DNA of 64,000 nucleotides from Renibacterium sp. Its GTDB lineage: Bacteria > Actinomycetota > Actinomycetes > Actinomycetales > Micrococcaceae. The notes under the pieces are model-generated. The model ran no database searches and was not told the DNA's origin. It saw only the letters and a list, made by a program, of their open reading frames with translations. A program made the translations under genes and the position numbers. Positions 55,001 through 63,107 of the stretch are shown here, piece after piece. Each line of letters starts with the position of its first letter. The stretch's first letter is position 1. Location of the stretch: assembly GCA_017419405.1 (NCBI GenBank), contig JAFOLH010000001.1, positions 124,001-188,000 of the forward strand, written 5' to 3'.

Positions 55001-58000
55001 CTGCGGATACGGCTGGGCGGTGCGGTTGCTCCAGACCGGGAATGCGGCTTCCGCCAGCGGCACTCCGGCCAGGGCAGCGTCGAAGCTGCGCGATGCCGCG
55101 GCGATCACCGGGCTGTGGAAAGCACAGGCCACCGGGAAGGTCTTCACCCCCAGGCCGGCCGCGCGCGCGGCATCAACGGCCGCATCGATGGCTGCACTGG
55201 CACCGGAGATCACCGTTTGGGCCGGTGAATTCCGATTCGCCAGGGTGACGGTCGCAGCGAGCCCGGCCTGCTCGAGAGCGGCTTCGACGGCTTCGGCGGA
55301 GGCCGAGACGGCAGCCATCTTGCCGGGGTCTGCACCGATTGCGCCGACCACCGAGGCCGCACGGTCCGCGCTCATCGAAATCAGCGTCTTGGCATCGAAG
55401 ACCCCCGCTGCGCTGAGCGCCGCGAGCTCGCCGTAGCTGTGCCCGGCGGCCAGATCCGGCCGGATGCCGGCTTTGCCGAGCAGCTCGCCCAAAGCGATGG
55501 CGGCAAGGCCCAAAACCGGTTGCGCGACCCTGGTATCCGTGATCCGGAGCGATTGCGCCTCGGATTCCTCCGCGGTGAAGGCCGCCGGCGGAAGCATCGC
55601 ACCCAGCCACGGTCGGCCCAGGGCCAAGGTTTCGTGCAGCTCCGGGAAGGCGACGAAAAGCTCCCGCAGCATCCCCGGACGTTGGCTGCCCTGGCCGGGG
55701 TAGAGGAACGCCAAGGACCCGGGCTCCGTAGGTTTCGCGGCCGTGAACAAGCCTGCGTCCGGGTCGTGTTCGCCTTTCGCAGCGCGGGCCAGCAGCACTG
55801 TGAGCTCATCGATGTCGCGGGCCACCAAGGCGATGGACGCCGGTTTGCCGGCGTTCGCCGAGCGGACGGCGTTGCTCGCGGCCAGGTCCCGTAGCCGCCA
55901 GGGCCGGCCATTGTCGTCGCCCAACGAGACGACGGCACCGAGCTCCTTCACCGAACGCATCGCGTCGGTGGCGTCGCCGTGGAAGAGGAACAGTTCGGCC
56001 GGCCACTCGTCGATGCTGTGCCGCGGCGGGGCGGATTTCTTGTGCCCACCCAAAACCACGTGGAAGTTGGTGCCGCCGAAGCCGAAGCCGCTGACCCCGG
56101 CAAAGCGTTCGTCCAACGGGGCGGTCCACGGAGTGGCTTCCTTGTTGAAGACGAACGGACTGCTGTCCAGGTCCCAAGCCGCGCTCGGCGTGGTGACGTG
56201 CAAGGTGGGCGGTTTGACCCCGTTGTAGATCGCCATCGAGACCTTGATCATGCTGGCCATCCCGGCCGCGCACTTGGTGTGCCCGATTTGCGATTTCACC
56301 GAACCGATCGCGGCGTTTCCGGCCGGCACGCCGGACTCGGTGAAAACCTTGGTGAGCATGGTCAGTTCGGTGCGGTCGCCGACCACGGTCCCGGTGCCGT
56401 GCGCCTCGACCAGACCGACCTGGGCCGGATTCACCCGGGCGTTTCGGTAGGCGCGTTCCAACGCCGAACGCTGGCCTTCCGGACGGGGTGCGGTCAAGCC
56501 CAGTGATTTCCCGTCGCTGGAACTGCCGATGCCGCGGATCACCGAGTAGATCCGATCGCCGTCGCGTTCGGCGTCCGCGAGCCGTTTCAGCACCAAACAG
56601 CCTACGCCTTCACCGAGTGCGATGCCGTCGGAGTTCCGGTCGAAAGCCCGGGACCGGCCGGTCGGGCTCAACGCCGTGACCGAGGCGAACAAAAGGTAGT
56701 CGTTGATCGTGTTGTGCAGATCGGCGCCGCCGCAGAGCACCATGTCCGCGGTGCCGAGAGTCAGTTCCTTGCAGGCCACGTCGAGGGCGGCAAGCGAGGA
56801 AGCGCAGGCCGCATCCATGGTGTAGTTGGCGCCACCGAGGTCGAGCCGGCTGGCGATCCGGCCGGAAATCACGTTGGAGAGCATGCCGGGGAAGGAATCT
56901 TCGGTGAGCCGGGGCAGCTGTTCGGAGAGCTCGGCCGGAATGTTCGCCACATAATTGGGCAAGATGGTCTGCACCAAGCTGGCGTTCGCCAGGTCGCTGC
57001 CCATCTCCGCGCCGAAGAACACCGCGATCCGGGAACGGTCCGCGGAGGAGTTGAAGTTGGCGTCGTCCAGGGCTCGGCGGGTGACTTCCAGGGCGAGCAA
57101 CTGGACCGGCTCGATCGCGCCCAACGATGCCGGCGGAATGCCGTAACGCAGCGGATCGAAGGGGATCTCCGGCAGGAACCCGCCCCACTTCGACGGGCTC
57201 TTGATCCCGTTGGAGGTGGCGCCGTCGTAGTAGACCGCCGGATCCCAGCGATCCGGGTGCACCTCCGTGACTGCATCTTTGCCGTTGACGATGGTGGACC
57301 AGAAGGCGGCGAGGTCCGGGCTTCCGGCGAACATGCCGGACATGCCGACGATCGCGATGTCCAGTGGCGCGGCGGTGGCCGGTTCGGCGTCGACGGGCTT
57401 CGCCTCGGGGGAGTGCCGGGCCAGGAATTCTGCGGCGTCGCTGCTCAGCGTGCGGTGCAAATCGGCCACTGTGGTGACCGCGGAACGCAAGGCGACGACT
57501 TCGCCGGCCATGAACATGCCGTCGGAGAGCTGCCGTTCGGCGGTGACTTCGTGCAGTTCGGAGCCGATGCGTTCAATGCCCTTGCTGGCCAGACGCAACC
57601 GGCCGAGATTGAGCGATTCGAGCTCTTGCCAAGCGTCCCGGTCCGGGATTCCTTCTGCGGACATCCGGGCTTTGATCGCCAGGAACTCTTCGGTGAACGG
57701 ACTGCTCACGCACCGGGTCGCGTGCCCCGGGGCGGTCTCGAGCATCGCGGTCGTGGTGCCTGCGACGACTTGCTGCTGGAATACCTCGCTGATCGCACCG
57801 GAGGCAACTGCTTCCTCGGTGAAAAGGTACGCGGTGCCGATCAGCAGGCCGATCAGGGCTCCTTTGGCGGCCAGTGGAGCGGCCATCGCGGCGACCATCG
57901 CCGCGGAACGTTCATCGCTGATGCCGCCGGCGAAATAGACCGTGACCGGGTCGCCGTCGAGCTTGTCGATGCGGCCTTCGAGGACCGCGATCTGGGCTTC

Positions 58001-59374
58001 CCAAAGCGCGAAGCTGTTGCGCGGTCCGATATGGCCGCCGCATTCGGAACCTTCGAAGATGAACCGTCGGGCGCCGGCGGTGAGGAACTGCCCGAGCAGG
58101 GCCGGCGAAGGAACGTGCAGGAAGGTTTTGATCCCCGCAGCTTCCAGCGCCGCGGCCTGGGCCGGGCGGCCGCCGGCGATGATCGCGTGGCTGGGCTTGA
58201 CCTCGTGCACGATGGCCAATTGGGCGTCCTTGGTCGCATCGTCGGCGAAGCCCAGGATCCCCACGCCCCAGGGCTTGGCGCCGATCCGGTCGCGGGTGCC
58301 TTCGAGCATTTCCCGGGACTGTGCGGCATTCGACAGGGCCAGGGCGATGAACGGCAACGCGCCCTCGGCCGCGACGGATTCGGCGAAAGCGGGCTGATCG
58401 CTCACCCGGGTCATCGGTCCTTGGGCCAGTCCCAACCGGGTGCCCATGTTCTGGGCCAAGGGCGAATCCGGAAGCAGGATGTCGGCGTGCTGCGGCTCGC
58501 GGATCGCCTTGCGCAAGCCTTTCATGCTGCCGGAGACATTGCGCCAGAGCGAGGCGAAACGGGCGGCCAGGAATCCGTCCTGGCCGATCGGCACCAGCTG
58601 CCGGTCCAGATCGGTGCTGCCGAGGTCGGCGGGCAGCTGCGGGTTGCCGCGCTCCGGTCCGGTGCCGGCTTCCGGTTTGCGGGCCGGGCCGCGACGGCGC
58701 AGCACCCGGTAGCCGTCGACCAGGAGGGTTTCCGAGCCGTCCATGGTGGCCAAAGCCGAGGCCAGTTCGGCCGAAGTGCCGGCTTCTTCCAGCAAGGCGA
58801 GCTGGGTGTCCAGGAGCACGCCTGCAGCCCCGCCGGTGATGGCCGCCCGGGCGGTATTCGGTCCGATGCCGCCGGCCGCCCAGACGGGCAGCTCGACGTC
58901 GGCGGCAGCGACCAACTGCTGCAGCAGCACGAAAGAACTCAACGAACCGACCAGCCCGCCGCCGTCGCTGCCCCGGGCGATCAGGCCGTGCGCGCCCAGG
59001 CGCTGCGCGTTCAGCGCGTCCTCGAGGCTGCGTACTTCCACCAAGACCAGGGTGCTGCCCGGGACCTCTCCGGGTTTCCAGCCGGGCAGCATTTCTGGAT
59101 CCTGCGCCAGCAACAGGTGGCTCGGCGCGCTCAAGTGTTCCGCGAAGACGTCCTGCGGACTCACCCGGCAGCCGGTGTCCACCCTGATCCCGAACGGTTC
59201 CGAGGTCCAGCGGCGCACTGATTCGAGCGCCTGCAGGGCCGGCTCGGCGCGCGACCCGAGGTCCAGGATTCCGAGGGCGCCACAATTCGAAGCTGCGGCC
59301 ACGAGCCGGGCGTCCGGCGTGGCGAACGGGCTCACCGCGAGGATCGAGATGCGGTTTGCAGTGTCAGCGCGCAT
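52046..59374 (-). CDS. synthase subunit 1: ER-KS-AT-ACP-ACP-KR
   Basis: A 2442-residue iterative synthase. Order: two NPD-like TIM-barrel parts (about 1-240 and 300-640; the second has the GGHIGPRNSFA flavin-dependent enoyl-reductase motif of PfaD), KS (about 670-1110, Cys857 in DAACASSLA, His in VEAHGTGT and GHTKCAAG), AT (about 1235-1560, Ser1313 in GHSYGEL), two ACPs (Ser1755 and Ser1875, DLSVDSIK) and KR (about 2160-2430, GGARGIT, Tyr2356). One KS only and no chain-length factor. It belongs to the PUFA/secondary-lipid synthase clan; the product is unknown. Confidence 0.92.
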   Translation of the reverse strand: MRADTANRISILAVSPFATPDARLVAAASNCGALGILDLGSRAEPALQALESVRRWTSEPFGIRVDTGCRVSPQDVFAEHLSAPSHLLLAQDPEMLPGWKPGEVPGSTLVLVEVRSLEDALNAQRLGAHGLIARGSDGGGLVGSLSSFVLLQQLVAAADVELPVWAAGGIGPNTARAAITGGAAGVLLDTQLALLEEAGTSAELASALATMDGSETLLVDGYRVLRRRGPARKPEAGTGPERGNPQLPADLGSTDLDRQLVPIGQDGFLAARFASLWRNVSGSMKGLRKAIREPQHADILLPDSPLAQNMGTRLGLAQGPMTRVSDQPAFAESVAAEGALPFIALALSNAAQSREMLEGTRDRIGAKPWGVGILGFADDATKDAQLAIVHEVKPSHAIIAGGRPAQAAALEAAGIKTFLHVPSPALLGQFLTAGARRFIFEGSECGGHIGPRNSFALWEAQIAVLEGRIDKLDGDPVTVYFAGGISDERSAAMVAAMAAPLAAKGALIGLLIGTAYLFTEEAVASGAISEVFQQQVVAGTTTAMLETAPGHATRCVSSPFTEEFLAIKARMSAEGIPDRDAWQELESLNLGRLRLASKGIERIGSELHEVTAERQLSDGMFMAGEVVALRSAVTTVADLHRTLSSDAAEFLARHSPEAKPVDAEPATAAPLDIAIVGMSGMFAGSPDLAAFWSTIVNGKDAVTEVHPDRWDPAVYYDGATSNGIKSPSKWGGFLPEIPFDPLRYGIPPASLGAIEPVQLLALEVTRRALDDANFNSSADRSRIAVFFGAEMGSDLANASLVQTILPNYVANIPAELSEQLPRLTEDSFPGMLSNVISGRIASRLDLGGANYTMDAACASSLAALDVACKELTLGTADMVLCGGADLHNTINDYLLFASVTALSPTGRSRAFDRNSDGIALGEGVGCLVLKRLADAERDGDRIYSVIRGIGSSSDGKSLGLTAPRPEGQRSALERAYRNARVNPAQVGLVEAHGTGTVVGDRTELTMLTKVFTESGVPAGNAAIGSVKSQIGHTKCAAGMASMIKVSMAIYNGVKPPTLHVTTPSAAWDLDSSPFVFNKEATPWTAPLDERFAGVSGFGFGGTNFHVVLGGHKKSAPPRHSIDEWPAELFLFHGDATDAMRSVKELGAVVSLGDDNGRPWRLRDLAASNAVRSANAGKPASIALVARDIDELTVLLARAAKGEHDPDAGLFTAAKPTEPGSLAFLYPGQGSQRPGMLRELFVAFPELHETLALGRPWLGAMLPPAAFTAEESEAQSLRITDTRVAQPVLGLAAIALGELLGKAGIRPDLAAGHSYGELAALSAAGVFDAKTLISMSADRAASVVGAIGADPGKMAAVSASAEAVEAALEQAGLAATVTLANRNSPAQTVISGASAAIDAAVDAARAAGLGVKTFPVACAFHSPVIAAASRSFDAALAGVPLAEAAFPVWSNRTAQPYPQGAASIRAELAAQVTAPVRFVEQIESMYAAGARTFVEVGPGQVLSKLVAAILGERPHTVVPLARSSRGSIRELLVAFASLATAGTKVSVDWLYRGRDAQAINSSIIPLTPGWTVNGATIKTRDGKVVPGALAPARRLQEVTPVQQSAAQQPQQLAERDALVAEFLKTSREMVAAQRDVLLGYFGSGSGTPSAPSAGSQSFLPTPAATPEFAAAAPAVPGPPAPAPASPLAAGAGLAGGAPVGATATLLQPQANPAPAVGLSPAAILAAVVEIISERTGYPAEMIEPDLDLEADLSVDSIKRTEIAGELAARLSKVEGSAIALDDRQLEELSKARTTGAIADWLSARIGSAVETAAPAGSPIGAPAGPAAGPAVSPQAAALNISAILDAVVEIISERTGYPAEMIEPDLDLEADLSVDSIKRTEIAGELAARFAEAGGSSKLSDNQLDELSKARTTGAIADWLLVSLSGTPAEPATPAAADQQPAEPAQAGSAVPGHTPERLLFKKTRLDLPQAAAGALAGRQLLIIGSGEIAGQAVSAAAALGATAVLAGPEQATEALQPGIDGVLYLDPLDNPQTAAVPDLFPLFKAAMALGPRYLLAARPIASDGSGRAERTIGLRGLFRSLAREYPQSLVRLVDIEPTKPADAVAASLLAELTDVSNEPIVDLFNGERTGLELVNTDLGLLGATGAGPAGEGAAEAEALQLDRDSVVVLVGGARGITAKFANTLSSTSRCRIELIGRTAFDGLAEPADTAAAADLPALRRVLAGRPGASAASIEREAAAILARREVTGTIEGLRANGSSVEYQSVDVRDADAVREALGRIHDRNGRIDGIVYAAGVIEDGLVADKDPESFRRVYSTKVDGAATILAVLDSLPVSPGFVVFFGSIAAAMGNRGQSDYAAANDALEAMGTAWSLRTGQRAVTVHWGPWAPSGSNPGMVSDELGRDFVRRGIKLIDPEAGTHALLKELAWGERHVNAVVYTASEW
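53714..53843. repeat. ACP-coding direct repeat, copy 2
   Basis: This 130-nt stretch differs from 54074-54203 at only three positions. The two copies encode the core of the tandem ACP domains, 360 nt apart in frame. Confidence 0.85.
54074..54203. repeat. ACP-coding direct repeat, copy 1
   Basis: Partner of the repeat at 53714-53843. Flanking linkers differ more, so the identity is confined to the domain cores and points to recent duplication or gene conversion. Confidence 0.85.
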
Positions 59375-59975
59375 GGAAATTCCTGTCTCTAAAGCGTTTA
59401 AATACCGCCATGGTGTAAAAAATTTAACTGGTTGAGGCTCCAGATGGAAGATTCATTCCTAAGGCCACCGCAATCTTTATTGTAGAGTCGTCGGGGTTGG
59501 CGTCAAGCAACAAATCTTCAGGTGGCAATTTGTTTACCCAATACGTACCCAAAGTTATTTTTCTTGAAATATATTGAAACGTCCGGGTGCGGGCAATTCA
59601 CCTCGGGTATTGTGCTCAGGAGCGATCCGGCGATTTATTGCGACCTAGCGTCGCAATAGCTGTCCGGTCGCGGCTTGAAGGGGTAAGTTTCCTTTAAATT
59701 CAAGGATCGGGAGCCGCGCTGTGAATTTTTCGCCGGCGTGCGCGACTGTCTGTCGCCGTGATTTTGTGACCTTGATTACATTGCCGACTTTACCCAGAAT
59801 GCTCCGGTTGAAAAGTAGGCAAAGTGGCGTATAAGCGGGTTGGGTCGCCCCGGTGCAAATTTGGGATCGACTACCGCAAAGATAGGCGCAGCGGGCGCCT
59901 CGGCGGGCGCTTCCGCGCTATCACTGAGATGGCCGTTCGGTTATCCGAGTGGTTATAAATTTAGCAATTCGCTGG
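59375..59975. other. 601-bp AT-richer divergent control region
   Basis: No gene is seen in this long spacer. It is clearly richer in A and T than the flanking genes. It contains an inverted repeat TATTGCGAC (59636-59644) and GTCGCAATA (59650-59658) and several A/T runs near the synthase start. It probably holds the promoter of the synthase operon and could be bound by a nucleoid silencer such as Lsr2. Confidence 0.5.
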
Positions 59976-60608
59976 CTATTTTGAGGCGGGTTGCCGGTCC
60001 GGGGTGGTGAGCGCGCTGAGAATGCATTGCAGGGTGAGCGGGCTCAGGTCTGCGGGCTCCGGGGCTCCAGGGTCCGGGAAGTGGCTGTGCGTCATGGCGC
60101 CTTCGTGTGCGGCCATGACCACTCGGATCAAGACCGAGATCGGCACCGTCGGTTTGCGGCCGGCCCGCTCGATCGCGCTCAGCAGGATCGGTTCCAGTCT
60201 TTCCCGGAGCCGGCGGCGGTGTTCGGAGAGCGCCGCGGCGGCCAGCGGGTTGCGCAGGGCTTGGGCGGTGAATTCGGCATTGAGCAGCTGCCAATGGCTG
60301 CCGACCTGAAGCAGGTTGAGCACTTTGCCAACGATCTCGCCGACGTCCGGCGTCGCCGCGGTGCTGGACAGGACCTCTTCGAGGCGTTCCAGATAGAGCT
60401 CGATGTTCCACTCGTAGAGGGCGAACAGCAGCTCGTCCACGGACTCGAAGTTCGAATAGAAGGCGCCCCGGGTGAATCCTGCGCGTTCGCAGATCTCTTC
60501 GATGCTCGCCTTGTGGATCCCGTGTTCCACGAGAAGTTCGCCGGCCGCTGCGATCAGGCGTTTGCGGGTTTCGGACCTGCGCCGCGGAACTTTCTCGGAA
60601 CCAATCAT
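59976..60608 (-). CDS. TetR-family regulator
   Basis: A 210-residue TetR protein. The helix-turn-helix is IHKASIEEICERAGFTRGAFYSNF with the usual basic N-terminal arm SETRKRLIAAAGELL. The C-terminal part is a ligand-binding domain. It faces away from the hydrolase/monooxygenase/SDR operon, with an inverted repeat at 60623-60655 in between. It may sense an acyl or sterol-like ligand. Confidence 0.9.
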   Translation of the reverse strand: MIGSEKVPRRRSETRKRLIAAAGELLVEHGIHKASIEEICERAGFTRGAFYSNFESVDELLFALYEWNIELYLERLEEVLSSTAATPDVGEIVGKVLNLLQVGSHWQLLNAEFTAQALRNPLAAAALSEHRRRLRERLEPILLSAIERAGRKPTVPISVLIRVVMAAHEGAMTHSHFPDPGAPEPADLSPLTLQCILSALTTPDRQPASK

Positions 60609-60622
60609 GGAAAAAGTCTATC

Positions 60623-60655
60623 CAATACAGAATGTTTTGAATACATTGTGTATTG
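60623..60655. promoter_or_regulatory. TetR operator of lipid-tailoring operon
   Basis: CAATACAGAATGT (60623-60635) and ACATTGTGTATTG (60643-60655) pair at 12 of 13 positions across a 7-nt spacer. The site lies between the TetR start (60608) and the hydrolase start (60677). Confidence 0.8.
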
Positions 60656-60676
60656 AGACTCAACGAAGAGAGGTTC

Positions 60677-61552
60677 ATGATGCCTGTTTTGCCCCCCGGC
60701 CTCAGCCTGAAGCGAATTTCGGTTAAGGGCCGCAGCACCCGGTATGCAGATCTGGGCGACGGTGCGCCGCTGGTGCTGTTGCACGGCATCGTGCGGAGCC
60801 TGGAGGATTGGGGCCAGGTGATCGAACCCTTGTCCAAGCAATACCGGGTGCTGGCTCCGGATCTGGCCGGATTCGGTTTTTCCGAAGGCTTGCCCAGCTA
60901 CAACCTGGAAGCCTTGGCCGAGCACGTTTGGGATTTCCTCGATGCGCTCGGCGTCTCCGGGCCAGTACGCCTGGTGGGCAATTCGCTGGGCGGTGCAGTC
61001 ACCATGAAAGCCGCGGTGCAGGATCCGGACCGGGTGGAGCGGGTGGTCCTGGTGAACAGCGCTGGATTCGGCAAATCGGTGACCGTGGCGATTCGGGCAT
61101 TGGCCATTCCGGTGATCGGCGGAAAAGTGATCAAGCCGCTGCTGCTCCGACCGAATATGCGGATGGCCCGGGCGGTGGAGAGTTCGTTGTACCGGGACCA
61201 GCGCATCGTGACCCGGGAACGGGTCAACCTCGGCTACGACCTTTTGGGCCAGGAGCAGGCGATGCGCGCCTCGGTCGAATCCGGCGTCGCCCTGGGCAGC
61301 TTCTTCGGCGCGGCCGAAGGCTGGCGCCGGGAACTTCTGGACGGCTACCGTCCCTTGTCCCATCCCACGCTGGTGCTGTGGGGCAGCCACGACAAGATCC
61401 TGCCGGCCAGTCATCTGCCCAATGCGCGGCGCGAACTGCCGGCCGCCCGATTCCACCTCTTCCAGCGGGTGGGCCATATGCCGATGACCGAGGTTCCGGA
61501 ACAATTCCTGGCGGTCGTCGGGCCGTTTTTGGCGGAAAACGCCGATGCCTGA
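60677..61552 (+). CDS. alpha/beta hydrolase (lipase/esterase-like)
   Basis: A 291-residue hydrolase. It has LVLLHGIVRSLEDW, then VRLVGNSLGGAVTMKAAV with the nucleophile in GNSLGG, and HLFQRVGHMPMTEVP with the final histidine. I start at ATG 60677 after GAGAGG; the TTG at 60653 lies in the operator. It overlaps the monooxygenase gene by 8 nt, and its position matches the lipase slot of a mymA-type operon. Confidence 0.88.
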   Translation: MMPVLPPGLSLKRISVKGRSTRYADLGDGAPLVLLHGIVRSLEDWGQVIEPLSKQYRVLAPDLAGFGFSEGLPSYNLEALAEHVWDFLDALGVSGPVRLVGNSLGGAVTMKAAVQDPDRVERVVLVNSAGFGKSVTVAIRALAIPVIGGKVIKPLLLRPNMRMARAVESSLYRDQRIVTRERVNLGYDLLGQEQAMRASVESGVALGSFFGAAEGWRRELLDGYRPLSHPTLVLWGSHDKILPASHLPNARRELPAARFHLFQRVGHMPMTEVPEQFLAVVGPFLAENADA

Positions 61553-63107
61553 GGCCAGCATCGAAATCGCCGTGATCGGAGCCGGGTTCTCCGGTCTGGG
61601 AGTCGCCTGCGAACTCGTCCGGCACGGTCGCCGGGATTTCATCGTGCTCGAACGCGGGAGCACGGTCGGCGGTACCTGGCGGGACAACACCTACCCGGGT
61701 TGCGCCTGCGATATCCCCAGCGACCTCTACTCCTTCTCCTTCCAGCCGAATCCGCACTGGTCCAGCAATTACGCCGCGCAGCCCGAGATCCTGGCCTACC
61801 TGCAGCAGGTTGCCGCGGACTACGGCTTGCTGGAGCCCGACGGCGCGCCGGCCGGCTCGGACCTCTCGGCGGCAGCCCCGGGCAGCATCAGTTTCGGCAC
61901 CGAACTGCAAGGTGCCGATTGGTTGCCGGATCGGCAGCGTTGGCGGATTTCGACGAACCGGGGCAGTTTGCTCGCCAGATACCTGATTTCCGGCCACGGT
62001 CCCTTGATCACGCCGAAATGGCCGGATTTGGCCGGGCTGGACAAGTTCCGAGGGGTCCGGTTCCATTCGGCGCAGTGGGACCACACCGTCGATCTCGCCG
62101 GCAAACGGGTCGCGGTCATCGGCACCGGTGCCAGCGCCATCCAGTTCATTCCGCAGGTGCAAGGCGTGGCCGGCGAAGTCCAAGTCTTCCAGCGGACACC
62201 ACCATGGATCGTCCCGCGGGGTTGGCGGGAGACCTCGGCGAAACGCCGTGCCGTGTTCGCCAAATACCCCGTGCTGCAGAAACTCGACCGGCAGCGGAAA
62301 TTCCGGATTCTGGAGACCCGGCATCTGGGCCTGAGCACCGCACGGTTCAACCGGGTCATGCAGGACTTCGCGCTGAGCTACCTCAATCGCAAGGTCAAGG
62401 ATCCGGGGCTCCGGGCCAAGCTCACCCCGGACTATCGGATCGGCTGCAAGCGGATCCTGATTTCGGACAACTATTTCAATGCGCTGCAAAAACCCAATGT
62501 GGAGCTGGTCACCGACGCCGTGGTCAGGGTCACCGAACGCGGCATCGTCACTGCGGACGGCGTGGAACGCGAAGCCGACGTCTTGATCTGCGGTACCGGG
62601 TTCAATGCCACGCAGCCGAAGATCGCCGGTTTGATCCGGGACGGCGACGGCGTCTCGTTGGCCCAGAGGTGGGGCGCGGATTTCGAGGCGCACCGCGGGA
62701 CCACGGTGACCGGTTACCCGAACCTCTTCCTGATCGTCGGACCGAACACCGCCCTCGGCCACAATTCGATCATCTACATGATCGAAGCCCAGGTGCGTTA
62801 TGTCCTGGCTGCGCTCAACGCGGCAGAACGGCGCGGCGCGGTGGAGTTGGCGCCCACGGAGGCCGCGCAGCGGGCTTACAACCGCTGGCTGCAGGAACGC
62901 CTGGCCCGGCTGGTCTGGACCCGCGGCGGCTGCTCGAGCTATTACCTCAGCAGCACCGGCAAGAACACCACGCTCTGGCCGGAGCGGGCGGCTGCGTTCC
63001 GGCGCAAGCTCGGCCGCTTCGATGCGGCCAGCTATCGGTTTTTCAAACCCCGTCATCCTGTCCTGTCCGCCATCCCGACCAAGAAAGCGGTATCTCCCCA
63101 TGTCTGA
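61545..63107 (+). CDS. FAD-dependent monooxygenase, Baeyer-Villiger type
   Basis: A 520-residue flavin monooxygenase. It has the FAD-binding AVIGAGFSGLGVACELV, then the fingerprint FRGVRFHSAQWD (FxGxxxHxxxW-P/D), and the NADPH site VAVIGTGASAIQFIPQV. Members insert oxygen into ketones or oxidise heteroatoms. In Mycobacterium a similar enzyme (MymA/Rv3083) is in an operon with a lipase and an SDR and acts on lipids at the cell envelope. Here the substrate may be the synthase product. Confidence 0.9.
   Translation: MPEASIEIAVIGAGFSGLGVACELVRHGRRDFIVLERGSTVGGTWRDNTYPGCACDIPSDLYSFSFQPNPHWSSNYAAQPEILAYLQQVAADYGLLEPDGAPAGSDLSAAAPGSISFGTELQGADWLPDRQRWRISTNRGSLLARYLISGHGPLITPKWPDLAGLDKFRGVRFHSAQWDHTVDLAGKRVAVIGTGASAIQFIPQVQGVAGEVQVFQRTPPWIVPRGWRETSAKRRAVFAKYPVLQKLDRQRKFRILETRHLGLSTARFNRVMQDFALSYLNRKVKDPGLRAKLTPDYRIGCKRILISDNYFNALQKPNVELVTDAVVRVTERGIVTADGVEREADVLICGTGFNATQPKIAGLIRDGDGVSLAQRWGADFEAHRGTTVTGYPNLFLIVGPNTALGHNSIIYMIEAQVRYVLAALNAAERRGAVELAPTEAAQRAYNRWLQERLARLVWTRGGCSSYYLSSTGKNTTLWPERAAAFRRKLGRFDAASYRFFKPRHPVLSAIPTKKAVSPHV

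Noticed and set aside
51452-55228. Open frame of over 1,200 codons on the plus strand
   Set aside because: It is fully antisense to the synthase genes, has no conserved motif and arises from GC-rich third positions.
56714-59221. 835-codon plus-strand frame
   Set aside because: Antisense to ER and KS domains; no motif or ribosome site.
46427-59374. Enediyne cluster
   Set aside because: The C-terminal DH-PPTase order recalls enediyne synthases, and a neocarzinostatin-like protein lies in the window. But an enoyl reductase is fused in, the synthase is split, no enediyne thioesterase or UnbL/V/U-type genes are present, and the neocarzinostatin-like gene is in an iron-regulated operon.
59800-59960. 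tRNA-like stretch
   Set aside because: No cloverleaf can be drawn and no anticodon stem is found.
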